This document shows, one piece after another, positions 50,601 to 61,017 of a stretch of 64,000 nt of DNA. The DNA is from Patagioenas fasciata (lineage: Eukaryota > Chordata > Aves > Columbiformes > Columbidae). Numbering within the stretch: the stretch's first letter is position 1; every line of letters starts with the position of its first letter. Both the position numbers and the translations under genes were made by a program. Where the stretch lies: NCBI RefSeq assembly GCF_037038585.1, contig NC_092521.1, positions 106,594,398 through 106,658,397 on the forward strand, given 5' to 3'. The notes beneath the pieces were generated by a model, which saw only the letters and a list, made by a program, of their open reading frames with translations, was not told where the DNA came from and made no database searches.

Positions 50601-51484
50601 CACTGCATTGCCTAAATCAGCCAGGGGAAAATGCCTAGGGCTGGCTGTAAATTCTGCCTCTAAGAGTAAAGGAGCTAAGTGTCTATTCCTGCTTACGACT
50701 CACTTCCATGACCTTGTTTTTGGATCAAGCTATGGTTCATGTCAGTATGGATATGCCATTTACATGAGGTCCTAGTCATAAGAGGGACATTCAAATCCTT
50801 TCATTTGTCTCTAGTGATGTGTGTCCACCTCTCATGTGAGGCGCCAGCTATCAGCTGATAGCGTGATCTGGGTTAGGCATCTCAATCCTATTAATTAAAT
50901 TTTAAATTCCACTTTGCTTCAGTGCTGGTTTTTTTTTTTTTTTAAATGGAAGGAATGAGCCTCAGGTCCTGCCTGTTTCATCGAAGTTTTTGGATTACTT
51001 TGGGGATGAAATTCTTCACTGTAGGAAGGACATGAACTCTAATTTCTTGCATCTAGATTGAGACTTACACATCCTGAAATGCTGAGCACAAGGACAGTCG
51101 TACCTCTATCTTCTCCCTGCACTGCTCTCTGGCTGTTCTTCACGTCATGTAAGTTACCCTATTCGGCAAGCAGCAGCAGCAATCCAGCAGGTACAGAGGA
51201 CAGTGCCTGTTTTGCAGATCCTGCAGGAACTCCAGCCGCGGAGCTGCCCTTTCTTGAGCTACCTCGAGGGAGAAGTAATTCTTGGTATGTAAACAGCACA
51301 AATGTCAGCACAGTAAAGAACTGTACTGGCACGAACACGTGTACACAGGCAATCTATGGCAGTGGCTGAGCTGTGGTTTTGGGGATTAGCCTGGCACCTC
51401 AGATGCTGCACTGAGGAATGTAGGCTGGTGCGGGCACCTCAGCACCCAACTGTTTTTGGCTTTGCTGCTGTGGCTGCTTTTCAC
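38652..51484. other. AT-rich unique sequence, no exon recognised
   Basis: About 12.8 kb without a supportable gene, RNA gene or interspersed repeat. The longest frame is 161 codons on the minus strand (40150-40635). Its last third (SAKNLASVSPLPVALYQGK...) has mildly coding-like composition but no recognisable domain, and a frame of this length is expected by chance at this size. An A-rich patch lies near 39020-39060 and a T-run at about 50930-50944. GC content begins to rise near 51.2 kb. Confidence 0.5.
50847..50862. repeat. Perfect 16-bp palindrome containing an E-box
   Basis: GCTATCAGCTGATAGC equals its own reverse complement. The centre CAGCTG is an E-box. It is about 650 bp upstream of CpG island 2. 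Confidence 0.9.
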
Positions 51485-52665
51485 GTGGCTGCCCAGGCTG
51501 CTCGGCTCCCTGCGCTGCTGCAGCCATGGCGGGTCGGCCGGGAGTGCTCGCGTCCCAGGAGCTGCGGCTCCCCGCTGCAAGAGAGCTGGGGCACAGGGTG
51601 GAAAAGCGCAGACTTGCAGGGCCCTACGGAGTGGCGGCGCTCCCCTCAGCCCGGAGACCCCAAGCGACGAGCCCCTCAGGCGGGAGATCAGGCCTGTCCC
51701 GGGGCCGCGGGGGAATCGCGCCAGGTAGCAGGGCGGGGGCGGTGTCGCCGCCGCAAAGCAAGCGCAGCGGGGAACGGCCCGGCGGGGCTGCCCCGCACTT
51801 CTTCCCCGCCTCCTTCTCAGTCTCGATCGAGGCGCTGGAGATTTCTACCCGGCGGGAGGGACTGTAGGAGATACAAACAAGTGTGCGCGGCGCTGGGGGA
51901 GGGGGAATCGCTGCTCCCGCTCTTCAGCCGGGCTGCCCTGCGTTGCCGCCGAGTCGGGAAGCGAGGTAAACTTGGGGCGGCCATCGTGAACTGCGGGAGT
52001 GGGAATGCGCCCGGCCGGGGCGGCGACGCGGGGCTTTGTTGCTGGTGGGGCAGAGAAGGTCCGGCGGGGGGAGGGAGGACCCTTGGCGGGCCGCCGTACC
52101 TCTGGGGCAGGGGTTGAGGAGAGGCGGTGGACGTGGGGCCAGCCGTCGCCGGGATGGGGGGGCCCGCGGTCTCCCTCCCGGGGAGCGTTAGGGTAGGGAG
52201 GGGCGTTGTTCCCGGCAGTGGGCCGGAGCCCCCCCGCCCGGGGCCTGCCTGCCTGCCTCCCCTGGCGGTGTGGGGCAGGGGAAGGGATCAGGAACGCTGT
52301 CCGCTGGGAGCGCGTTCAAGGGTTGGTGTTAAGGGGAGGGCAAAGGTGGGGGAGCGCCGCCGCGGGAGGGCAGGATGGCGGCGGCGGGCCAGGAGCCGCG
52401 CCGTCCGCAAGCAGAGTCTGGCCGAGGGGCCAGGAAGGCGCTCCCGTGACTCTCAGTGCCGGGCAGCTTAGCGGCAAGGCACGCGGTTCTCTCGTGGAAA
52501 CTTACTTAAACCTGCGGGCTCGTCAGGCGGGGGAAGCTCCTGGTGCGTGGCCGAGGTGCGTCCGGCAGCGCGGAGCCGCCCCACTCTCGGCTTTTGGGGT
52601 CGCCGTCCGCTGCCGGCCCCTGGTGAAGCTACCCTGATACCCTGAGCCGCTGCAGCTTATCTGTT
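51485..52665. promoter_or_regulatory. CpG island 2, probable promoter
   Basis: About 1.2 kb of dense GC and CpG lies between AT-rich flanks, the strongest promoter-like signal in the window. No TATA box is evident. Plus-strand donor-like sites follow 51724 (CAG|GTAGCA), 51965 (GAG|GTAAAC), 52541 (CTG|GTGCGT) and 52555 (GAG|GTGCGT). A YY1-like GGATGGCGGCGGCGG lies at 52372. A minus-strand donor, TTTAA|GTAAGT, lies at 52505-52500, so divergent transcription is possible. Long frames across the island (253, 143, 114 and 113 codons) overlap in several frames and are mostly compositional. The 11 kb downstream to the window edge would be first intron of a plus-strand gene. The gene is not identified. 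Confidence 0.8.
51526..51724 (+). CDS. Candidate first coding exon in CpG island 2 (hypothetical)
   Basis: The ATG at 51526 sits in GCAGCCATGG, a near-ideal Kozak context. The frame begins MAGRPGVLASQELRLPAARE, stays open for 113 codons, and reaches a CAG|GTAGCA donor after 51724, giving a 199-bp coding exon of about 66 codons. The product would be Arg/Ala/Pro-rich with no recognised domain. Against it, GC-rich DNA keeps frames open by chance, and the better donor GAG|GTAAAC at 51965 lies beyond the stop of this frame, so the exon may be 5' UTR instead. No downstream exon was found to confirm the frame. Confidence 0.2.
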
Positions 52666-54502
52666 CGGTGTCCGTGATAAATGGGTTGCCTTTGGTACCC
52701 ACTCAGATCTCTCTGGATGCGCACCTTTTAACTGTTGGCAGTGGCTTGCCATCACTAGCTAAAACTGCTAGCTGTCTTACAGAAACGTCAGAATCTCTGG
52801 TTGGTTACCGATGTTTTTCTTCAATAAATGAGCCTTAGGAAGGATTGAGGTTCAGGATCTTTGTGTGTGTTCTGACATTTGGATTAGGTGATAATTACAG
52901 TATTTTATATAATTTGAAATGCTCTTATTTTCTTGTGTTGAGGAGTGCCTGGTGGTAGTCATTGCATTTGTAATATTAATATTAGTGTTTACATTTTACT
53001 AGGTATGAAATGAAATAGTGGTAAGAGCCACAAGGGCTGTAGCTGTACGAAGGAGATTTTGGGTCTGTTTTATGTGATGTTTGATAGGAAACTTCTGGAT
53101 ACTGTTCAACACCGTGATTGATTACAGATGTCCTAAGCTGGCTAATTTTTAAAAGAAACTACTGCAGTTAGTTAAGCTTATTGTATAGAAGGCCAAGAGA
53201 GGCTTTTGATGAAACTAATGAGATTCTTGATGACTTTGACGCTGTGAAATAGAGCCTTGGAAATATTGGAAGTAGCATTTTTTTCATCCTATATGGCCAA
53301 AAGGGGTTTTTTGTATGTAGTAATTAAATTGATTATTTCTAATAACTAATGTTTATTGAAAGGCTTAATTAGTCATTTAGTTTGTTGGAAGTACAGGTGC
53401 TTATGGATCAGTGCTATATTGCCAAGAGTTTTAGGTGAGTTAAATTAAAACAATCCATTTGACTTGAGCATAGATGTGTATGTGCCACAGAAAATTATTA
53501 TTTAGAGAAGATAGTGACCACAAGTGGTTTAATCGTGTTCTTTGCAATCTCTGACTTAATCCAAAGTACCGTTCTGCAGTTCACACTTTGTTTTACTGAA
53601 CAACTGTGATATTTTGGGATATCATTACTGTTGGCATTACCTTCTTTGGTCTGCTCTTGTTTCCTCGTCATACAGAAAATATTTATAGCTGAAACATAGA
53701 CAAAAGATCCCTGTCTGGGTTCTTTCTCTGACTGTGCTGCTTGCAGAGTGGCACGTGAGTCCATCCTTCAGGCTTCTCTCTCTCTCTTTGACCGTGAGCT
53801 CTGTGACTGACAGAAGATGTGGTATCATTGAGATAGTGATATAATAGTGCAGAAGATTGGAAGAATACAGCTATTCCTTTTGTGTCTGACAAAGTTGATG
53901 GAGAGTTTCTTCATCTCTTTGATATCTGACTTTCCTTCTGTGGACATGACCAAAATGACAGAGAATGACGTGGTATTTTGGAGCGACTGGTGAGGCTTAT
54001 TTGAGCTAAATGTTATTAGTATAATTACTTGTGTGTCTCCTAAACATTCTCTTAAACAAAATAAAAACAGAGGTGGTAACCAAAATAGCAAGCAGTGCTA
54101 AAATTGCAAAACAGGTGTAATGAAGGAAAACCAAATGTGGTCAGACATTTGCAGTACGAGGAAATTAGAAGTCTCTGCAAGAGGCGTAATGGTTGGTTAG
54201 GCCTTTTATTTTAAGGCTTAGAGTTCTGTTTTATTCCTATTAAGAATTTCTAGTGGTGTTTTTTTGGCTGCCAGTTGAAGAATCAAATTATTAATTCATT
54301 CACACACTGAAAGAATCTCCTGATCCTTGCAGAGTACCTCTTGAGATCGTATGATTTCTGCCATTGTAATGAGTGCTCAATGTGCCTTAGCCACCAGCTT
54401 CACAAAATGGGTCAGAAATGTACAGCTCTGTTTTTTTGGTGGAGGAAAAAAAAAGTTCTAAAACAGTGTGCACATTGATGTTCTTCACTGTGTTCTTGAG
54501 GT

Positions 54503-54697
54503 ATGAAAAATGCTATCTACTGCTGTAAGTACAGCTTTGACACGCTTTCGGCCTCTAAGTACAATCTAAAATCTGTCATGGGTAGTCTGATTCCTGATAC
54601 TGACACTGAGTCACTGAGTAAAGTTGGCAAGATCACAGTGGAAGTGCTTATCCAGATGTTAAGTAAGGTACTCATTTACCTTATGTTGATGGTTTAA
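54503..54697 (+). CDS. Weak candidate coding exon (hypothetical, unassigned)
   Basis: An open frame of 64 codons starts at an ATG just after a possible acceptor (TTCACTGTGTTCTTGAG, ending 54500). It contains SASKYNLKSVMGSLIPDTDT, followed by a SLSKVGKITVEVLIQ stretch. A reasonable donor (TTAA|GTAAGG) lies inside the frame at about 54664. The composition is more protein-like than its neighbours, but I recognise no family. Frames of this length are common by chance. It lies 2 kb downstream of CpG island 2 on the strand that island favours. Confidence 0.12.
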   Translation: MKNAIYCCKYSFDTLSASKYNLKSVMGSLIPDTDTESLSKVGKITVEVLIQMLSKVLIYLMLMV

Positions 54698-56695
54698 AAA
54701 TTAAAATTAATTGCTTGAGTGAAATAGGACTGTGGAGTGATTCCCGTTGTTTGCCATTCAGAAATGCCAGACCTTTTTAGCACTACAGTGGATCAATAGG
54801 CTAAGACTGACCAACAATAAGTAAGTGAAGCCTAGAAAAGAAGAATCTTTGCAGGTCAACTTCAGATGTGAAGCAGCAAATTATTTTAGTGAGGGTAGAG
54901 AATAAGGTGGGGGGAAGCAAGCATCTTGGAAATGTTGAAGCTGTTAAAGTTTGGGCAGGCTAATGTTCCCAAAGTGAGGCCTGCCTGCCACTTGATGGTG
55001 AATGAAAACTGAGTTTCAGAAAAACAGCTTGGGAGATGATATTTTGCACCTGGGGATAGAGCAGTGTGCTACCCTACTCCTTGCAACACCCCAGCACTCT
55101 GACAGGAGTGTACTTCATTGTGGTTTCTGAAATTAATCCTTTAGTCCAGTGCTTGGAGTGACGGAATAAACATAATAAGCTATGTCTGGTAAGTGAGGGA
55201 CCGAGGAGGTTTTCTTACATTTAAAGTACCTTTATGGAAGTGTGGGAGAGTCTACAATGATAATGGTAACGCACTTTGTACGCGTACGTGCCCCCTCTAT
55301 GCCCCCCCATACCTTTTTTGCCCACTTGATTTGGTAGTCTCTTGTATTGATATATTTCACTGTGCTTTAAATTTGCTTTTTTTTTTCTTCATAATTTAAG
55401 AATATAACTGGACTTGCATGCTCAGGACTTAAGTTCAGGAAAGGTCTATAGCTGTTCTGTGCTTGATGTATTAAGGCAGAATTTCCATAGCCTGCAGGGT
55501 CTGTTGTAGTGATCTGCCAGTGATAGGAAATTAGCAGTGCCTTGCCTCACAGGGACTAGGTGTTCACCTTTCTTTTTTCTTTCTTCTACCCATGCTACTG
55601 TCTAATTACCCTGCGGGTGCAGACCTGTGTGATAACAGAATTGAGATAATGAATTGCTTGAGGCATAAGGTGACAGATTGATTTGCGGTAATCTCACAGA
55701 CAGGTGTGTTGGTGCAGCCTGCTTCCAGTGCACCTCCACTGGAAAAGATCTGAGGAAGGGAAAAGGCTGTTATGTCTTTGTAGTTCTTTAAGCTACGCAG
55801 ATGCTCTCTAAGCTTTGGGGATGGCAGAAAGAGGATGTTAATCCATTTAGGAATGTATTTATCTGTGATTTTGAGGAATGAGAAAGAATTGTGTTTCAAG
55901 AGCAATCTGTTAGGTTTACATATTCAGGAGACAATGCTAGAGCTTAGCTTTTTAATGTAATCTATCAGTCCTGCATTGATTTACTGAAAGACAGAGATGG
56001 TGATATCTTTTAAGCCTTAACCACAGAAACAAGAAAAAAAAGTAGGGTTGAGGTAATCTTTTTTTCATCCGAGTTTGTTGACAGCTGTGTGGTTGTGGAC
56101 AGAGTGAAAAAGTGAGTGACCATGACTTTAACCTGTATTTGCTTTCAGTTAAAATGATGTGTTTGTTATTTTATTTTCCTAATTTTAGTTGGGTAAAGCG
56201 TGGAATCCTGCAACATAACTGAATTTTTAGTTCTTCCTTTTGTTGAAAAACATCATTAGACCATATATAAAACTTACAGTGTACCATGCTGCCCTCTTGT
56301 CCCTTGCCTGCCATTTCTCAGATTATATGCTTTGTGTAAGCGCATCCTCACTGATCAATAGAAGTACTGTGTTTACAGCTGTCTTTTTAGTTGAAGTAAA
56401 ATGGGTTGCCTTCCTTCTTCCGTAGGTCCTTTCTATAATTGTCCTGTTTCTACAGCTAGTACTACTGAAATTCTTTTGAGAAGGTGAAAAAAGAAACCAC
56501 TAGTGTGTCATTTGATGAGGGATATTTGCATTTGCATAATATTGTATTGTGTTATACAAGGGTCTCTGCAGTAATATTTTTCTCTAGCAGTGTTTATTGG
56601 CATCAGTAAAAAAGTGCATGTTGCACCTTTTGTCTTTCAGCATGAAAATGTCTCAGATAAAATCTTCAGGTTTTTGCAAGGCTTCTTGATTGACC

Positions 56696-56721
56696 GATTA
56701 GGGTGCTTTTGTGCCCTAATC
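56696..56721. repeat. Short inverted repeat GATTAGGG...CCCTAATC
   Basis: Perfect 8-bp arms (56696-56703 and 56714-56721) flank a 10-base loop TGCTTTTGTG. Each arm contains one telomere-like TTAGGG/CCCTAA hexamer, but there is no array. Confidence 0.85.
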
Positions 56722-59700
56722 ACCCATATTCATCCCAATTAATACATTTTGATGCTTTTTCTGCCCTCAGGTTTCTGTATCTCTGGTTCAGTGATTCAGC
56801 AGGTGACTGCAGTTGAAAGTGGCCCAGGGGACACTTCTCTCTGGTTTGCCACCTTTTCTGTGGAGGGGGTGAGGAGGGCCCAGACAGTTGCGTGCTAAGT
56901 TCTGCATCTCCTTCTAGCATGCTGGTCAGTGTCAGGTTGCTGCTGTTGGTTCTTGTCCACCCAGAAGTGGCTGCCTCCTCTTCCTTCTGTCCTCTGGCAG
57001 CTGCAGTGTCAGTAGCTCAGTCAGTCCCCTGTGCTGTCTGACATAAGTCCTCCTGTTTCATGACAGCAGCTGGGTTTGTAGCAGCCAGGGGAGATGACTT
57101 GTTGCTTTCAGGCAGAAAAAGTGGTTGAAAGGGTGAGTGGAATTGGGGGCATCTCGCTGGGAGGGAGAAAAGTTGGTTTTGGGGTCTGAGGTTAGATGCT
57201 TGTAAACAAGCCAGTGTTGGTGGAGCCAGGAAGAGACAGCTACTGTAGCAGTGTGTTTGGGGTGCTCATCTGCAATGTATTAATAGAAGCCAAGGAGAGC
57301 AGGAGCTTGAACCTGGGCCTACCACATTATGGGAGGGCGTGCTGGCTTAGGAGTCCTATGGTCTTCTCTCTTTGTATGCCATGTATGCAGACTCTCCCAT
57401 TTCCGCTTTGGTGCTTTAACACAAAGCGGAATTGCTGTACTGGGAGAGACTGAGAGGTACCCTGGCCAGGCATAACTCAGGCATTCCTGGCTGTTTGATA
57501 CCAACCACAAGCTAATGCATTACTCCACTAGAGGTTTCTTCTGGAGGTGAGGTTTTGTGTAGTGTGTAACTTGTAACTCTACAAGTGTTGGGCTCGGTGC
57601 CACATTGTTGGCATCCTTGTTCTTTGCCCTTCCTGTGGCTAACATGATCTGTGTTCCACAGCCTTATATGAGTTTTCCCTAAATTGTAAAGAAATTAGTC
57701 AGGGAAACACAACTTGTGTGCTTCCAAGCTTTTGTTTTGTATAGTGTTAATGATTAATAGGTGACAGCGACTTGTTATAGGATATTTCAGTGTCCTGAAA
57801 ATAGTAACTATGAGAGCGAAAGATATCTTTGTGTGTATTGTGTGCTTGTACATCTGGGAACATGTGATTTCCTGAACATGTGTTAGGTTTTGTTTACCTG
57901 GTGTATGAGCCTTTCTGTAGGGTTTGCAATCCAAATGTAATTTTTTTATGACCTTGTCATTTACTCTTTTTTTATTACATATATATGAAGAAACTTCAGC
58001 TGCCTGGATTTTGTTAACAAATGGTTCCATTCAGGTTTAATGAAGCAGTTGTTATCTGATTTTAGTTGATAAACAAACAACCCGTTGCTATGGTCAAGAA
58101 GTGAGAGCCTGGAACCTGACTAGGTCTGTGGTTAAATTCATTGCTGTTGGTTTTAGTATGTAATTAATTTGTGTTTGAAAAAACTTCTGAAAACACTTCC
58201 TTATGAACACAAGGTATCTAGCTGATTAAAAGTAAGCCTTTCCTGATGTGTGCTACCTTTTTTTTGTAGTCATTCACTTACTCTTGCAGCTATCAGCAAC
58301 TCTCACCATCAGAATTACTTTTATTTTCAGTTGAGTTGGATTTGGTTTGGAAGATAAAAAGTCAAGTACAATTTATGACTTACTACAGCAGCTCCTGGGA
58401 AACCTGGCATTTCCAGTGAAAGTTTCAGTAGATTAGGGTGATCAAACTCTAGGAGAGGGTGTATGTTTTCAGTAGTAGGCTGAATTTTCAGTAATACATT
58501 TTTAAATCAGGACATTTCAGTCAAAACACAAAGATTGTTATTGATTTTTTTTTTTTTTTTTAATTACTCTGCTTTTTCCTGTGTAGTCCAAATACTGGGT
58601 ATTTTTGAACTGTAAGGCTGTAAGCATCTAAAATACTGCTATTGTATCTTGGCTGCTCTTGCTCTTTGATTATGGTTTGTTGAAAGCAAAATTGTATTTT
58701 TCAAATATCAGCAATACACCTGTTTTAGAAGTGCATCTTCAGTCCATAAGTAAAATATGCCAAGTAAATATTGAAAGTCTCATATGCTTTCTATATGACT
58801 CTGTGAAGAGATGACTGACAAATATTCAAAAAAAGAGTTCCATGTTTTGTGCTTTTAGTAACCTTGCAGGTGTTCCCTTTCAGCAAATACTCAGCAGTGG
58901 CCTTGCTGCAGCCTGAATCCAGTTGTTCAGCATTATTTGGAGAGCTTTTCGTGTTCTGCAGTATTTTTATGGATGCCAGTATTCCTTTACATGTCTGATT
59001 TCTTTTTGTCTTATATACTGTGGTTACTTGAAATTAATTAACTATCCTGCCACTCCTTTGTTTTTCTGCTGTACAAAAGCGTATTAAAGTGGGTGGGCTT
59101 CAATCTTAGGTTAAGATTCATCTGTCTGTATTAAATTACATGTGCTTCAAGATGCTTAAAGATGAGGCACAGGAAGAAATAAGTTTAATTCTGGCTGGAA
59201 ATTTAATTTTCTTCCACAGAGTTCTTGAATTTTGAGGCTTAATTTTGTAATTTCAGTCTAATATTTTGCTTTTACTTCTGTGCTGCTTCGTGCGATATGC
59301 TTCATTTGTGATTCATTTATTTATTTATTTTTGGCAAGTACTCAACTTTTCTCCAAGTAACGGCTTTCCTGAAGCACAATAGTTTTATCATTAGAGTTGA
59401 AGTGCATAATGAGATTTGTAGTTCTCTCTAAAGAAACTAATCTTTAACAGAATTATACCAGAAGCCAGCTAGAACTCCATCCCCCAGGAAGCACAAGAGT
59501 AGTGGGCCAAAGTCTTTTGGCTTTTGCTATGAGTATTCTTTGGTCGAACACGTGGTTCCTCTGCTGTGCGAAGGTACTTTGAAGAAAACAGTAGTTTTTA
59601 AAAATGCAGTTTTGACTCTTTATTTCTGTGTAACTAAAACACTTTATTTCCTGTATACAATGCTGTTACTCTCAGTTTTGTTTTGAAATGCAGATACTCA

Positions 59701-60429
59701 TTCTGTCCTGAAGAGATTATAGCTGTTCTTTTTGTGTCTTAAAAGCATAAAGTGTGTCAACAAGCTCACCTTTTCTGGAAGCAGAGAGTAGGTTGTGAGG
59801 CACTCTAGCTTTGATTATGACCTGCAGGAGATAGTATGCTACTCCCCAAGACAGGAATTTTTGGAGCTAATTGGGAAAGAGTGACTGTGTCCAGCTGTGA
59901 CACAGGGGATCTGCAATTACAGAACAGTACTTCTGGGAAAAGCCAGGATTGAAATGTTGATTGATAGTCTAGTTTAAGATAATAGTATCAAAATAGTCAG
60001 CAATCTTATGGTTAAAGAAACGTGTTGTCAGAAGGCACTGATAAATAAGCTTGAAGCATCTTTGGGAATTGTTTTTTAATGGCTTGTGCTCATTTGAGAA
60101 GGGGAAAGCACCTTGTCATCCCTAGTTTAATGAATTAACACTTAATATACGTGCCCAAATGAGCTGGTTAATACCTTATCTGTGTGCTTTTATGTGAAAC
60201 TGTGTACCTTGCAGGTGTGAGATTGTATGAAAACAATTTTTCTGCTTAACAGAAATCATGGTTAGGCTGAGCTGATCTGAAATGTGAGTAATGGCTTTTC
60301 TACATTTTAATAGTGTTGTTTTTTTGTTTGTTTTTTAAGAATGTAGTGACTAATGTTTGGAGCACAGGACTGAAATTCAAGCAAAGCAGACTTTAAGTGT
60401 TCTCTGTGTCACTGACTCATGCTGATATT

Positions 60430-61017
60430 GTCACCAGTAACATAGCTTGAAGCATAAAATGATACACAGTGAGAGAGTTTGACACTCAGCTTCACTGGGA
60501 TCCATTTTCTGTCTTTTTGGAGGTGATAATCGTTCTGCCTCTTGCAGAGCAACTTTAGGTTCTCAGGTGTCATCTGCATGGTGACGCCTGTTGTTGCTTA
60601 ACAGGATGGAATTGTGCATCCTGTGCTGAGGGCAGGGCGGCGGGTGCTGCTGCTGTGGGAGAGGAGGACGGGAAGGGCTCTGCCTGCTGGGCAGCCCAGT
60701 GCTGTGTGCTGCCTTCTGCTGGTGCGGTGGGCAAGCTCTTGGTGGGCAGAAACCCTCGTGGTTCTTTCAGAGTTTGGAGTTTAGGAAGAACTGGGAGCTG
60801 GAGGATCTTGTCACTCTGAAGAATCAGACCCTGATTTCTCTTTCGTGATGACACTTCTGAGCTTTGAGTTGTGCTTCTCAGCTTTCAGCTTGCATTCTGA
60901 GTATTGTGAATGTCGTTCCTTTCCTGGGCATCTTGGAACAATTTCCTTCTCCTTCACGTCTTTCAAGGAAATGGACTTGTCTTTTACAGTTTGCTCATAG
61001 AGGGAGCATTGCCTGTA
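60430..61017 (-). pseudogene. Coding-like, frame-broken stretch (unidentified; possible pseudogene)
   Basis: On the minus strand a 68-codon frame follows a stop at 61020. It is Lys/Glu/Ser-rich and hydrophilic (SLKDVKEKEIVPRCPGKERH, then KAEKHNSKLRSVITKEKSG), and ends in a stop near 60813. An overlapping frame is open from about 60884 to 60570 and reads RKRNQGLILQSDKILQLPVL, then an Ala/Pro/Gln-rich tail. A third stretch further along (VALQEAERLSPPKRQKMD, near 60555-60490) is also hydrophilic. Together they resemble a decayed disordered region of a larger protein. No family is recognised, and local GC richness at 60600-60750 also lowers stop frequency, so chance remains likely. Confidence 0.18.

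Noticed and set aside
51356-52637. Frames of 253, 143, 114, 113 and 90 codons in CpG island 2 as complete genes
   Set aside because: They overlap in different frames with compositional, low-complexity sequence. Only the short Kozak-ATG exon candidate was kept, at low confidence.
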